A stretch of DNA of 64,000 bases from positions 35,570-99,569 of the forward strand of contig CAYHFW010000006.1 in the NCBI GenBank assembly GCA_964355975.1, in the 5' to 3' direction. Positions 16,653 through 25,549 of this stretch are shown here, piece by piece. The stretch is from F1-60-MAGs104 sp964355975. Lineage in GTDB: Bacteria; Planctomycetota; Phycisphaerae; Phycisphaerales; SM1A02. The notes below the pieces were generated by a model. The model made no database searches and was not told the origin of the DNA. It saw only the letters and a list, made by a program, of their open reading frames with translations. Position 1 is the stretch's first letter, and each line of letters starts with the position of its first letter. The translations under genes and the position numbers were made by a program.

Positions 16653-17252
16653 TTAGGAGGGCAGCGCAGCGACGATCTGTGCGGCGCACTCTTCGGCCGA
16701 GAGTTGATCGGTGCGCAGATGCAGTTCTGCATGCAGTGGCGATTCATAAGGATCGCTCACTCCAGTGAACGCCGCGATCTCGCCGCTGCGCGCCTTCTTG
16801 TAGAGCCCCTTTGGATCGCGCTGCTCAGCAATTGCGAGTGGCGCATCGACGAAGACTTCGATGAACGGAATGCCGAGTTGTTGATGGCGTGCGCGCACAT
16901 GGTCGCGGTGCGCGCGATATGGGCTCACAAGACTTGCGATTGAAACCGCGCCACTCTCTGCGATCAAGAGCGCAGCTTCGCCAGCGCGACGAACAGCCTC
17001 GGCGCGACCTTGCGCGGCGAAGTCGAGTCCGGCGTTCAGTCCATGGCGAAGTGTGTCACCATCGAGAATGAGCACAGGCCGCTTGTCGCGCAGAAGTTGC
17101 GCCTCGATCAGAAGAGCGATCGTGCTCTTGCCTGACGCTGGAAGACCTGTCAGCCACACAGTGCAACCGCATCGGCCGAGCGCGCGCGTGCGCTGCGCAA
17201 GATCGAGTCGCGCGTGTGGAATCGCTCCGTCTGTTGGCTTTGGTGCGGTCAT
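16653..17252 (-). CDS. cysC: Adenylylsulfate (APS) kinase
   Basis: ATG 17252 is chosen because it forms an ATGA overlap with the permease stop upstream; a start 21 bases earlier is possible. The 199-residue protein has the P-loop GLPASGKST, LDGDTLRHGLN and the SPYRAHRDHVRARH block of APS kinase, plus DPKGLYKKARSGEI and FTGVSDPYE near the C-terminus. It phosphorylates APS to PAPS. The DRxENIRR motif is altered to GRAEAVRR. It belongs with cysD/cysN on the other strand. Confidence 0.9.
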   Translation of the reverse strand: MTAPKPTDGAIPHARLDLAQRTRALGRCGCTVWLTGLPASGKSTIALLIEAQLLRDKRPVLILDGDTLRHGLNAGLDFAAQGRAEAVRRAGEAALLIAESGAVSIASLVSPYRAHRDHVRARHQQLGIPFIEVFVDAPLAIAEQRDPKGLYKKARSGEIAAFTGVSDPYESPLHAELHLRTDQLSAEECAAQIVAALPS

Positions 17253-19048
17253 GGTGTTGGTGTTGTTGTCCAAAGGCCGTATTGCAATGCGAGCCCAACG
17301 ATTGTCACGAGCGCAGCCACGAGTTGCAGAGGTAATCCATAACGACAGAAATCGCTGAATCGGTATCCACCAGGGCCGTAGATCATCAAGTTGGTTTGAT
17401 AGCCCAGCGGAGTCGCGAACGCAGCGCTTGCAGCGAAGAGAACCGCCATGATGAAAGGCATTGGATCGCAGTGCGCTTGATCTGCAGTTGCAAGGGCGAG
17501 CGGAAAGATCACCGCGGCCGCGGCCGCATTCGTGATGAAGTTTGTGAGAATCACTGTGGCGATGTAGATCGTCGCAACCATCGCGATGGGCGATCCCGTC
17601 GCGAGATTGACGATGAACGATCCCAGTGTGGCGCCAAGCCCGCTCGATGTCACGGCGCTTGAGAGTCCAAGTCCAGCGGCGATGACGATCAAGACAGAAA
17701 GCTCGATTGAGTTGCGCGCATCGCTCACACGAACACAGCCAGTGACCACCATCGCGATCGCCGCAGCGAGCGCTGGCGCGAGCATGTTGCCGGTGATGGT
17801 CGCAACAACGACCATCGCGAGAAGAATCAGAATCGCCAGCGGCGCACGCGCGGGTTGAACATCTTGCGCGGCATACTCGCTCATCAAGAAGAAGTCACGG
17901 CTCGTTCGATTACGGGGAAGAAAACTCTCGCCCGTTTCGATGAGCACCGTGTCGCCGGCCTCGAGTTCGATGTCTCCGATGCGGCCGAGCACGCGCTGGC
18001 CGTTGCGCGCAACTGCGATCACCGCAGCGTCGTAGTGCGATCGAAATCCGAACGCACGAATTGTCTGACCGAGTCCGGGAAATGAATTGGATACCACCGC
18101 CTCAACCACCGTGCGGCCGCGCGACGTCGCAGGGGTCGTCGTGCCAGACTCTGGAAGCAACCCAGCCATCGAACGGAGCGCAACCATGTTGTCGACATCG
18201 CCCGCGAAGATGAGTTGATCATTGCCTCGAAGAAGTTGTTCGGGGGGTGGTGCGGCGATCGCTTCGCCGCCGCGGTCGATCTCGACGAGAAAGAGTCCTT
18301 CGAGTCTGCGCAGACCTGCTGCTGCAATCGTGCGCCCGTCCATCACGCCTCCCGGAGCAACAGTGAGTCGCGCGGTGTACTGACGAGGGTCGGATCGCGG
18401 AGTGATGACAGGAATGCGTTCTGGAATGAGCTTGTTCGCGGCGAGCACGAGGTATGCAACGCCAAAGATCGCAAGCGGAGCGCCGACCCATGTGACTTCG
18501 AAGAACGACAGCGGGTGAAGGGTCGGATGTGCGGCTCCCATCGATGCCTCGACGAGCCCCGCGACGACGAGGTTGGTGCTGGTGCCGATGAGTGTGAGTG
18601 TTCCGCCGAGCGTGGTGGCGAAGCAGAGCGGCATGAGCAACTTGGACGGCGAGAATCGCTCGCGCTTCGCAAAGTTGATCGCCGCTGGAGTGAGAATGGC
18701 AACGAGGGGAGTGTTGTTGAGAAACGCACTGATGCCGGCAAGTGAAAAACATGTGCGCGCGAGCGTTGCGCGAATGGTCGAGCCGTGCCGAAAGATGCGA
18801 GCCGAAACCCACGCGATTGTGCCTGTGTTCTGCAGTCCCGCAGCAACGATGAAGAGCGCGGCCACACTCAGAACACCTTCGTTGCCGAATCCCCGCACAG
18901 CGGTCGCTGCGTCGATGACTCTAGCAACCACAAGCACAATCACCGCGCCGAGCATGCAGAAGTCGGGCGAGCGTCCACGAATCATCAATACAACGGCAGC
19001 GACGATCACACATGCCACAAACCACGGGTGCCAGAGCAGCGGATCCAT
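17249..19048 (-). CDS. SLC13-type anion permease with two TrkA-C (RCK_C) domains, probable sulfate transporter
   Basis: ATG 19048 (MDPLLWHPWF) is preferred over an upstream start that would overlap the cysD gene. The 599-residue protein has about five N-terminal membrane segments with the family motif FLNNTPLVAILTP and TLGGTLTLIGTSTNLV. Two cytosolic TrkA-C-like domains sit in the middle (around 210-285 and 300-375). A second membrane block contains FITNAAAAAVIFPLAL and TPLGYQTNLMIYGPGGY. This matches SLC13/DASS-type sulfate permeases. Adjacent cysC, cysD and cysN support sulfate as substrate. Confidence 0.9.
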   Translation of the reverse strand: MDPLLWHPWFVACVIVAAVVLMIRGRSPDFCMLGAVIVLVVARVIDAATAVRGFGNEGVLSVAALFIVAAGLQNTGTIAWVSARIFRHGSTIRATLARTCFSLAGISAFLNNTPLVAILTPAAINFAKRERFSPSKLLMPLCFATTLGGTLTLIGTSTNLVVAGLVEASMGAAHPTLHPLSFFEVTWVGAPLAIFGVAYLVLAANKLIPERIPVITPRSDPRQYTARLTVAPGGVMDGRTIAAAGLRRLEGLFLVEIDRGGEAIAAPPPEQLLRGNDQLIFAGDVDNMVALRSMAGLLPESGTTTPATSRGRTVVEAVVSNSFPGLGQTIRAFGFRSHYDAAVIAVARNGQRVLGRIGDIELEAGDTVLIETGESFLPRNRTSRDFFLMSEYAAQDVQPARAPLAILILLAMVVVATITGNMLAPALAAAIAMVVTGCVRVSDARNSIELSVLIVIAAGLGLSSAVTSSGLGATLGSFIVNLATGSPIAMVATIYIATVILTNFITNAAAAAVIFPLALATADQAHCDPMPFIMAVLFAASAAFATPLGYQTNLMIYGPGGYRFSDFCRYGLPLQLVAALVTIVGLALQYGLWTTTPTP

Positions 19049-19096
19049 CTCACCAAAGAGTAACGCAACCGCTACGCTTGGTGCGCGAGCCCAACG

Positions 19097-19996
19097 ATGC
19101 AACTGACGCACCTCGACGAACTCGAAGCTGAAGCAATCCACATTCTCAGAGAGACTGCGGCTGGGTTTGAGCGACCAGTGTTGATGTACTCGATCGGGAA
19201 AGATTCAACGGTGCTGTTGCACTTGGCGCTGAAGGCATTTTGGCCAGCGAAGCCGCCGTTTCCGATGTTGCATGTCGATACGACGTGGAAGTTTCGCGAG
19301 ATGATCGCCTTTCGCGATGCGACGGCGAAACGGCTCGACATCGATCTGCGCGTGCACATCAACGAAGAGGGGCTTCGCGCGGGGGTCTCGCCAATCACGC
19401 ACGGCAGCAAGGTGCATACAGATGTGATGAAGACGCAGGGATTGCGTCAGGCGCTTGAAGCAGGAAGGTTTGATGCCGCGATCGGCGGAGCACGACGCGA
19501 CGAAGAGAAAAGCCGGGCGAAAGAGCGCATCTTTAGTTTTCGTGATCGCAACCATCGGTGGGATCCCAAGAACCAGCGCCCCGAGCTCTGGAGCATCTTC
19601 AACACGCGCGTCAATGAAGGTGAGAGCATCCGCGTCTTTCCACTTTCGAATTGGACTGAACTCGATGTGTGGCTCTACATCCACCGACAGAAGTTGCCAG
19701 TGGTGCCGCTGTACTTCGCCAAAGAGCGCCCCGTGGTTGAGCGCGATGGAATGTTGATCATGTGCGATGACGATCGAATGCCGCTGCGCGCGAACGAGAA
19801 GATCGTGCACAAGCGTGTGCGCTTTCGCACGCTCGGCTGTTATCCACTGAGTGGAGCGATCGAGAGTGATGCGGACACGCTCGAAAAGGTGATCGAAGAG
19901 ATGCTCGTTGCGCGCACGAGTGAGCGGCAGGGGCGACTCATCGACCACGATCAATCTGGAAGCATGGAAGAGAAGAAGCGCGAGGGGTACTTCTGA
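19097..19996 (+). CDS. cysD: Sulfate adenylyltransferase subunit 2
   Basis: A 299-residue PP-loop ATP pyrophosphatase: MYSIGKDSTVLLHLA near residues 41-55, FPMLHVDTTWKF, then GGARRDEEKSRAKERIFS and LFNTR-like SIFNTRVNEGE, WTELDVWLYI. It makes APS from ATP and sulfate together with CysN. The stop TGA at 19994 overlaps the cysN ATG by one base (TGATG), so translation is coupled. It is divergent from the permease gene, with 48 bases between start codons. Confidence 0.95.
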   Translation: MQLTHLDELEAEAIHILRETAAGFERPVLMYSIGKDSTVLLHLALKAFWPAKPPFPMLHVDTTWKFREMIAFRDATAKRLDIDLRVHINEEGLRAGVSPITHGSKVHTDVMKTQGLRQALEAGRFDAAIGGARRDEEKSRAKERIFSFRDRNHRWDPKNQRPELWSIFNTRVNEGESIRVFPLSNWTELDVWLYIHRQKLPVVPLYFAKERPVVERDGMLIMCDDDRMPLRANEKIVHKRVRFRTLGCYPLSGAIESDADTLEKVIEEMLVARTSERQGRLIDHDQSGSMEEKKREGYF

Positions 19997-21807
19997 TGAG
20001 CCTCGCGTTCACTGCAGGTGAGTCGGTGCCCGAGTACCTCAATCGCTACGAGCGCAATGAGCTGTTGCGATTTCTGACTTGCGGTTCGGTCGACGATGGC
20101 AAGAGCACGCTTATCGGTCGCCTGCTTCACGATACGGGTCGCTTGTACGACGATCATCTGAAGGCGATCGAGGCTGAGAGCAAGGTGCATGGAACACAGG
20201 GTGGTGCGCTTGATCTCGCATTGGTTGTGGATGGGCTGAAGGCCGAACGCGAGCAGGGCATCACGATCGATGTCGCGTGGCGATACTTCGCGACAGCGCG
20301 GCGCAGTTTCATCATCGCTGATTGTCCGGGGCACGAGCAATACACACGCAACATGGCGACGGGCGCGAGCCACTGTCAATTGGCAATCACACTGATTGAT
20401 GTGCGCAGTGGTGTGACAACGCAAACGCGTCGGCATGCATTCATCGCAAGTCTGCTTGGCATCCGGCATGTTGTGGCGGCCGTGAACAAGATGGATCTCG
20501 TTGGGTGGGGCGAAGAGCGATTTCGAGAGATTGAAGGCGAGTTTTTCGAGTACTGCAGCAAGGTCGGGATTGCCGATCCCATTGCGGTGCCAGTGAGTGC
20601 ACTCACCGGCGAGAACATTGTCGCGCGCGGGACGAACACACAGTGGTACAGCGGCGCGCCTGTGCTCGAACTGCTCGAGTCGGTGCGCGTTGATCGCCCA
20701 TCACCTGACGCCGCATTTCGTATGCCCGTGCAATATGTGATTCGGCCAACGCTCGACTTTCGCGGTTTCGCTGGAACGATCGCATCGGGCAGCGTGAAGG
20801 CGGGTGACCGCGTGCGCATCTTGCCGTCAGGTCGTGAGACGCGTGTGCGGCGCATTGCAAGATCACCCGAGGATGGCGGCGACCTCACGCTCGCGTCGGC
20901 GCCGCAAAGTGTGGTCATCACATTTGAAGACGAAGTCGATTGCAGCCGCGGCGATGTCGTGTCGTGTTTCGGTGAATCAAGCGAAGCGCTCGTCGCTCAG
21001 AAGTTTGAGTGCGACCTTGTATGGATGGACGAGACGCCACTCACCGCCGGCAAGTCGTATCTGCTGAAGTGTGCAACGCGAACGACTCCTGCACGCATCA
21101 CGCGTGTGCGGCACCGCGTAGATGTCGACACGCTCGAGGTGCAAGAGACTGACTCGCTCACGCTCAACGACATTGGTCGAGTCGAGATCGAAACCGACGT
21201 GCCAATCGCGTTCGATCCCTATCGCCGCATTCACGGCACCGGCAGTCTGATTTTGATCGATCGAATGTCCAACGCCACAAGCGCGGCTGGAATGATCCGC
21301 ACTGGTGATGGCGGCGACGCCCATGCGACGCGCGCGCATTGGGAAACCGAAGCAGCACCGACGATTCATCCGCCAGTTGGGCAGAGTCTTGTGAGCGCGG
21401 CAGAACGGGCGGCCCGTTGGAAGCAGAAGCCGCTGGCGATTCTCTTGTATGGCCCGTCGGGCACTGGCAAGACCGCGCGCGCGTTCGAGCTCGAACGTGG
21501 TCTCTGGGAACGTGGACACGCGGTCATCGCGATCGATGGGCAGATGATTCGCGCGGGGCTGAGCCGCGATCTCGCATTCACCGACGAAGCGCGAAGCGAA
21601 AATCTGCGGCGTGCAAGCGAGATGGCGAGCATCCTGCTCGATCAAGGGTTCATCGTCATCCTGAGCATGGGGGCCCCGCAAGCGGATGCGCGCGCGCGTG
21701 CTGGCGCGTTGATCGGCGAGGATCGATTCATCATGATCGACTGCGGTGATCGCAACTCGCCCGATGCAGTCGCGCTGTTGCAGATGGTTCAAGCAAAGAT
21801 TGCGTGA
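19996..21807 (+). CDS. cysN: Sulfate adenylyltransferase subunit 1 fused to a shortened APS-kinase-like domain
   Basis: A 603-residue protein. The GTPase core has G1 GSVDDGKST (30-38), DCPGHEQYTRNM and NKMDLVGW, followed by EF-Tu-like barrels; it drives APS synthesis by CysD through GTP hydrolysis. From about residue 474 there is a second P-loop (GPSGTGKT, 486-493) with the APS-kinase order ...RAGLSRDLAFTDEARSENLRR. That domain is only about 130 residues, reads DGQ where APS kinase has DGD, and lacks the SPYRADRD block and C-terminal lid. A full CysC is encoded nearby, so the fused domain is likely degenerate or regulatory. Confidence 0.9.
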   Translation: MSLAFTAGESVPEYLNRYERNELLRFLTCGSVDDGKSTLIGRLLHDTGRLYDDHLKAIEAESKVHGTQGGALDLALVVDGLKAEREQGITIDVAWRYFATARRSFIIADCPGHEQYTRNMATGASHCQLAITLIDVRSGVTTQTRRHAFIASLLGIRHVVAAVNKMDLVGWGEERFREIEGEFFEYCSKVGIADPIAVPVSALTGENIVARGTNTQWYSGAPVLELLESVRVDRPSPDAAFRMPVQYVIRPTLDFRGFAGTIASGSVKAGDRVRILPSGRETRVRRIARSPEDGGDLTLASAPQSVVITFEDEVDCSRGDVVSCFGESSEALVAQKFECDLVWMDETPLTAGKSYLLKCATRTTPARITRVRHRVDVDTLEVQETDSLTLNDIGRVEIETDVPIAFDPYRRIHGTGSLILIDRMSNATSAAGMIRTGDGGDAHATRAHWETEAAPTIHPPVGQSLVSAAERAARWKQKPLAILLYGPSGTGKTARAFELERGLWERGHAVIAIDGQMIRAGLSRDLAFTDEARSENLRRASEMASILLDQGFIVILSMGAPQADARARAGALIGEDRFIMIDCGDRNSPDAVALLQMVQAKIA

Positions 21808-21895
21808 GGCGGCCTGGTTTCTGTTGGGTCGATCCCTCGCAGTCACACCTGTGGACAGCCCGATGGGGTCTGCCTCGGATATCGTTGGGCGCACG

Positions 21896-22327
21896 ATGTC
21901 CACTCAACTCGATCATTCGGCGATGAGGTCGGCGCTCACATCGCTCAGCGAAGGGATTGCGGTCGTTCAAGACGACGAGTGGTTTCACGCCCAGTCCCAA
22001 GCGGTTCAGCACACGCTGATCGCTGGGGTGATTCAGAGTTTTGAGTTCGTCTACGAAATCAGCATCAAGATGCTTCGGCGTCGACTTGAACTGGATGCTG
22101 CGAGTCCCACCGAAGTCGATCAAGAAAACTTTCGCGATCTACTTCGAACTGCTTCTGAGAAGGGGCTGATCAGCAAAGTTGAGGCGTGGTTCGAGTACCG
22201 AAGAATGCGCAATACCACCGCGCACACCTACGATCACAACCGTGCACAGGCGGTCTATGACGGCACGCTTGCCTTCCTCGCTGACGCGACAGCGCTGCTG
22301 AAAGAGTTGGAATCCCGCAATGGCTGA
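21896..22327 (+). CDS. hepT: HepT-type toxin (HEPN, HI0074-like)
   Basis: ATG 21896 gives a 143-residue all-helical protein of the nucleotidyltransferase-substrate-binding (HI0074) family. It carries R-x4-H-x-Y: R105, H110, Y112 in RNTTAHTY, the HEPN RNase signature. In characterised HepT/MntA systems HepT is the toxin and is neutralised by AMPylation of the Tyr by MntA. The upstream frame is not used because it overlaps cysN. It overlaps the partner gene by 8 bases. Confidence 0.8.
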   Translation: MSTQLDHSAMRSALTSLSEGIAVVQDDEWFHAQSQAVQHTLIAGVIQSFEFVYEISIKMLRRRLELDAASPTEVDQENFRDLLRTASEKGLISKVEAWFEYRRMRNTTAHTYDHNRAQAVYDGTLAFLADATALLKELESRNG

Positions 22328-22637
22328 GTGCGTGCTCGCAGTGAGCCCGGCACACCTCTCAATCGTTTGCGAGATTCTTCGGCATCATGTGCCGAACATC
22401 GAAGTGTGCGCATTCGGGTCGCGTGTGACAGGTGCGCAGAAGGAATACTCCGACCTCGACCTCGCCATCATGACGAAGACTCCGCTGAGTCTCGCGACTA
22501 TGGGGCGTCTGATTGAGGCGTTCTCACTTTCGAACCTTCCCTACAAAGTCGATGTTGTCGACTGGGCGCAGACAAGCGATGCGTTTCGAAAAATCATCGC
22601 CACTGACAGGGTCATCGTTCAGTCTCAACGCGATTGA
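22320..22637 (+). CDS. mntA: MntA-type minimal nucleotidyltransferase antitoxin
   Basis: A 105-residue minimal nucleotidyltransferase with the GS-x10-D-x-D motif: G33-S34, then D45 and D47 (GSRVTGAQKEYSDLDLAI), and a third strand ending VDVVDW that supplies the last acidic residue. It fits the antitoxin of HepT/MntA modules, which adds AMP to the toxin. The 8-base overlap with hepT and the toxin-first order are typical of this family. The convergent ebo gene ends 36 bases downstream. Confidence 0.8.
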   Translation: MAECVLAVSPAHLSIVCEILRHHVPNIEVCAFGSRVTGAQKEYSDLDLAIMTKTPLSLATMGRLIEAFSLSNLPYKVDVVDWAQTSDAFRKIIATDRVIVQSQRD

Positions 22638-22672
22638 ATTGCGTCGATGAACAAGCGATGGGTTGGCATGGT

Positions 22673-24058
22673 TCAGCCATCCCGCCCAAAGATCTGACGC
22701 ATGAGAAACGGCAACACTTGCGAGGAGTGAATCTCGAGGTCATCGCAATCCGCGTCGTCGACCATCAAGAGTGGACGGTGTGCATGCGCTTTCTCGACGC
22801 GGCCATGTGATCCACGCACAAGTGAAGCATCGAGTGGAATCACATCGAGCAGCGCCCGCATGCCGAGCTTGCGCATGAGCAACTTGCACGCAAGGCGTCC
22901 CTTCACGAATGGTCTCGCAGGGTCGAGAAACAACTCGCATGGGTCGTATCCGGGCTTGCGGTGGATATCGACTGTGCGCGCAAAATCTGGCGCGCGCGCA
23001 TCATCATGCCACCACGGATAGGCGAACCAGCGATCTGCTGTGCTGATCGCAACAAGATCGCCTGCGCGCGGGTGATCAAGCCCTGCAGCCTGCTTGCCGT
23101 GCGCGTCGAGCACCATCTCGACCCCAGTGGTTGCTTGAAGAATGCGTTGAACTTCGCCGCGGTCGCGCTCGTGGGCAACATAGATGTGCGCAACTTGATG
23201 ATCACAGACAGCAAATGCGCGCGAGGCGCCAGCATCGAGCATCTCGGCGCCGAGTTCATTGCGCAGATTCAGAAATCCCGCATCGCGCAGGACGCGGTTG
23301 AGATGCACAGCGCCTGTCACAGGAGAGATGCCGTACTCGCTGACCACGCTCACCCGAATGCCGCGGTTGTCGAAAAACTTTAGGAGGGCAGCGAAGACTC
23401 GATCGATCTCGCGCAATTCGCGCCGAATGCGCGGATCGCTCGGCCCATACTTCTGCAGTGCGTAATCCAAGTGCGGCAGATAGACGAGCGTGAGTGTGGG
23501 ATCAAATCTCGCCACAGTCATCATCGTTGCGCGGGCGATCCAATCAGTTGACCGAATATCGGCGGCGGGTCCCCAGAAGTGAAAGAGCGGAAAGTCACCG
23601 ATCTCACTGCGAAGTTCGTCGCGCCACTGCGAAGGATTCGTCCAGACATCGGGCAATTTGCGGCCATCGGCGCAGTAGATCGGCCGCGGTGTGACTGTGA
23701 TGTCGGCGGTCGAGTACATCGCATTCCACCAGAAGAGATTGGCGGTTGTCACCGAAGGATCACGCTTGCGCGCAAGATCCCAAATGCGATCACCACCAAC
23801 GAGTGCACTCGATTGCTTCCAGAACTGCACTTCGTTCTGAGTACGGTCGAACCATCCATTGCCGACGATGCCATGTTGCGCAGGCTTCGTGCCAGTCAAG
23901 ATGCTCGACTGCACCGTGCAGGTGACCGCCGGCAGATCTGGGATCAGCGATCGAATGCCGCCACACCTGCGCGCAAACTCGACAAGTGTTGGAGTCGCCT
24001 CATTGAGCAGGCTCGGAGTCAATCCAACAATATTGAGAACAGCGGTGCGATGAGCCAC
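22673..24058 (-). CDS. eboF: EboF-like alkaline phosphatase/nucleotide-pyrophosphatase family protein
   Basis: A 461-residue cytoplasmic protein of the type I phosphodiesterase/NPP family. The nucleophile-Thr region is PAVTCTVQSSILTGTKPAQH (42-61), then HGIVGNGW; a metal-ligand region reads YLPHLDYALQKYGP, and the third site VVSEYGISPVTGAVH. Where canonical family members have a D-H-G motif this one has E-Y-G. EboF proteins of this type belong to the ebo set; the remaining members lie at 25550-33683. The start is 27 bases from that of the divergent porin. Confidence 0.75.
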   Translation of the reverse strand: MAHRTAVLNIVGLTPSLLNEATPTLVEFARRCGGIRSLIPDLPAVTCTVQSSILTGTKPAQHGIVGNGWFDRTQNEVQFWKQSSALVGGDRIWDLARKRDPSVTTANLFWWNAMYSTADITVTPRPIYCADGRKLPDVWTNPSQWRDELRSEIGDFPLFHFWGPAADIRSTDWIARATMMTVARFDPTLTLVYLPHLDYALQKYGPSDPRIRRELREIDRVFAALLKFFDNRGIRVSVVSEYGISPVTGAVHLNRVLRDAGFLNLRNELGAEMLDAGASRAFAVCDHQVAHIYVAHERDRGEVQRILQATTGVEMVLDAHGKQAAGLDHPRAGDLVAISTADRWFAYPWWHDDARAPDFARTVDIHRKPGYDPCELFLDPARPFVKGRLACKLLMRKLGMRALLDVIPLDASLVRGSHGRVEKAHAHRPLLMVDDADCDDLEIHSSQVLPFLMRQIFGRDG

Positions 24059-24085
24059 GGCGAGAGAATAATGTAGGGTCTGCCC

Positions 24086-25528
24086 ATGCGATCCACTCGG
24101 CTAGTGACTGCTGCGGCGATTTGCGAGTTGTGGGCCCAGAGTGCAACGTTCGCACTACCGCAAAGCGATACTGAACTCGCGGCGGCGTTGAGTGAATTGC
24201 GGGCAGAGTTGAACGATCTGCGCGCACGCTGCGACGAGACGCAACAGTGGCTGACCGATGCGCGATCGGCCGAGATCAAACAACTTGTTGGCGATGTGCT
24301 TGCGGATGCTGGCCAGCGAACACTGCTGCAAGGCGACGGAGCAACCTGCGGGTTCAACCGCAATCTCTGGGTGGGCAGTGCCGATGGCAACTTTCGACTG
24401 TTTGCGCGCGGTTTTACCCAGCAGCGATTCAATTACGACCACCGCAATGAAGTGACCGGAGTGCCCAATTCGACGAACAGCGAATGGGGATTTCAGAACA
24501 GGCGCAGCAGACTGAGCATTGATGGTCATGTGCTCGATCCGTCTTGGCAGTTCAAGGTCGAGTTTCAATCAACCAGCGGCGAGACGAGTTGGTCGTCGAC
24601 AGATCTTTGGGTCGAGAAACGATTTTCAGACGAACTGTCAGTGCGGGTGGGGCAGTTCAAACCCTCGTACCTTCGAGAGTTCAATGTTGCAGTGACCGCG
24701 AGCGCCTTTGCAGATCGATCATCGACCGCAGTCTTCTTCTTGCCTGGACGAACGCTCGGCGCGCAGGCGACTTGGCAGGGCGAATCTTTGCGCGTGCAAG
24801 CGACGATCGCAAACGCATTCGAAGTCACGAGCAACTACTACGAAAGCGGAGGCCTGCGCGACATCTCGTGGAACTCGCCACGAATTGCGCAGTATGCGTT
24901 CCTCGGTCGCGCAGAGTGGCGACTCGCAGGGGCTTGGGAGCAACTGACCGAATTCACAGGATGGCGAGGCGGCGAGTTCGCGGCACTTGCTGGGGTCGCA
25001 GGCCAAGTGATGAAGCGCGACAACTCGCATGGTGTGCCTGCGATGTACGGCGCGTTGACTCCATTTGTTGTTGGTGCGACCGCCGATCTGTCACTGCAAT
25101 TCAACGGCGCGTCGCTCTGCACGTGGTTTGCATTTCGCCAAGTCGATCCCGATCAGGTGGGACTGGCCGCTGCCAATCAGTACGCAGCGGTCGTGCAAGG
25201 GGGACTCTTCGTCAGCGACACGGTCGAACTTGTTGGGCGATTCGAATATGGCAATGCAGACACGATGCCAAATGGCGAGGCGCCCGTTGTCGCCGCGATG
25301 CCGAGCAACAACGGTTACAGCGTGTTCAATGCCGTGAGTGTGGGAGTGAATTGGTACATCGAGCGACAGCGAATCCGCATCACAACCGATGTGAGTTACG
25401 CATTCACTGGTGTCGGGGCATTCGCCGATCCAGCAGGGAATTTTCAGCGCGATGGAACAAACGCATCCGGTGCGTTCGACGCACATGGCCAAGTGCTGGT
25501 GCGTGCGCAGTTGCAGTTGATGTTCTGA
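24086..25528 (+). CDS. Phosphate-selective porin O/P-like outer membrane protein
   Basis: A 480-residue protein with a signal-like N-terminus followed by a coiled coil (LAAALSELRAELNDLRARCDE begins about residue 31), then a 16-18-strand beta barrel. Family blocks are RLFARGFTQQRFNYD, RRSRLSIDGHVLDPSW, FKVEFQ, VRVGQFKPSYLREF and the final QVLVRAQLQLMF with a C-terminal Phe. It would form an outer-membrane channel, probably anion-selective. The signal peptide is weak (MRSTRLVTAAAICELWAQSA). It sits between eboF and eboC on the opposite strand. Confidence 0.85.
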   Translation: MRSTRLVTAAAICELWAQSATFALPQSDTELAAALSELRAELNDLRARCDETQQWLTDARSAEIKQLVGDVLADAGQRTLLQGDGATCGFNRNLWVGSADGNFRLFARGFTQQRFNYDHRNEVTGVPNSTNSEWGFQNRRSRLSIDGHVLDPSWQFKVEFQSTSGETSWSSTDLWVEKRFSDELSVRVGQFKPSYLREFNVAVTASAFADRSSTAVFFLPGRTLGAQATWQGESLRVQATIANAFEVTSNYYESGGLRDISWNSPRIAQYAFLGRAEWRLAGAWEQLTEFTGWRGGEFAALAGVAGQVMKRDNSHGVPAMYGALTPFVVGATADLSLQFNGASLCTWFAFRQVDPDQVGLAAANQYAAVVQGGLFVSDTVELVGRFEYGNADTMPNGEAPVVAAMPSNNGYSVFNAVSVGVNWYIERQRIRITTDVSYAFTGVGAFADPAGNFQRDGTNASGAFDAHGQVLVRAQLQLMF

Positions 25529-25549
25529 CGCAGCACGTGCAGCGTGTGG

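Noticed and set aside
17252..17273. Upstream start for cysC
   Set aside because: The extra 7 residues are MDNNTNT with no support, while ATG 17252 makes an ATGA overlap with the permease stop.
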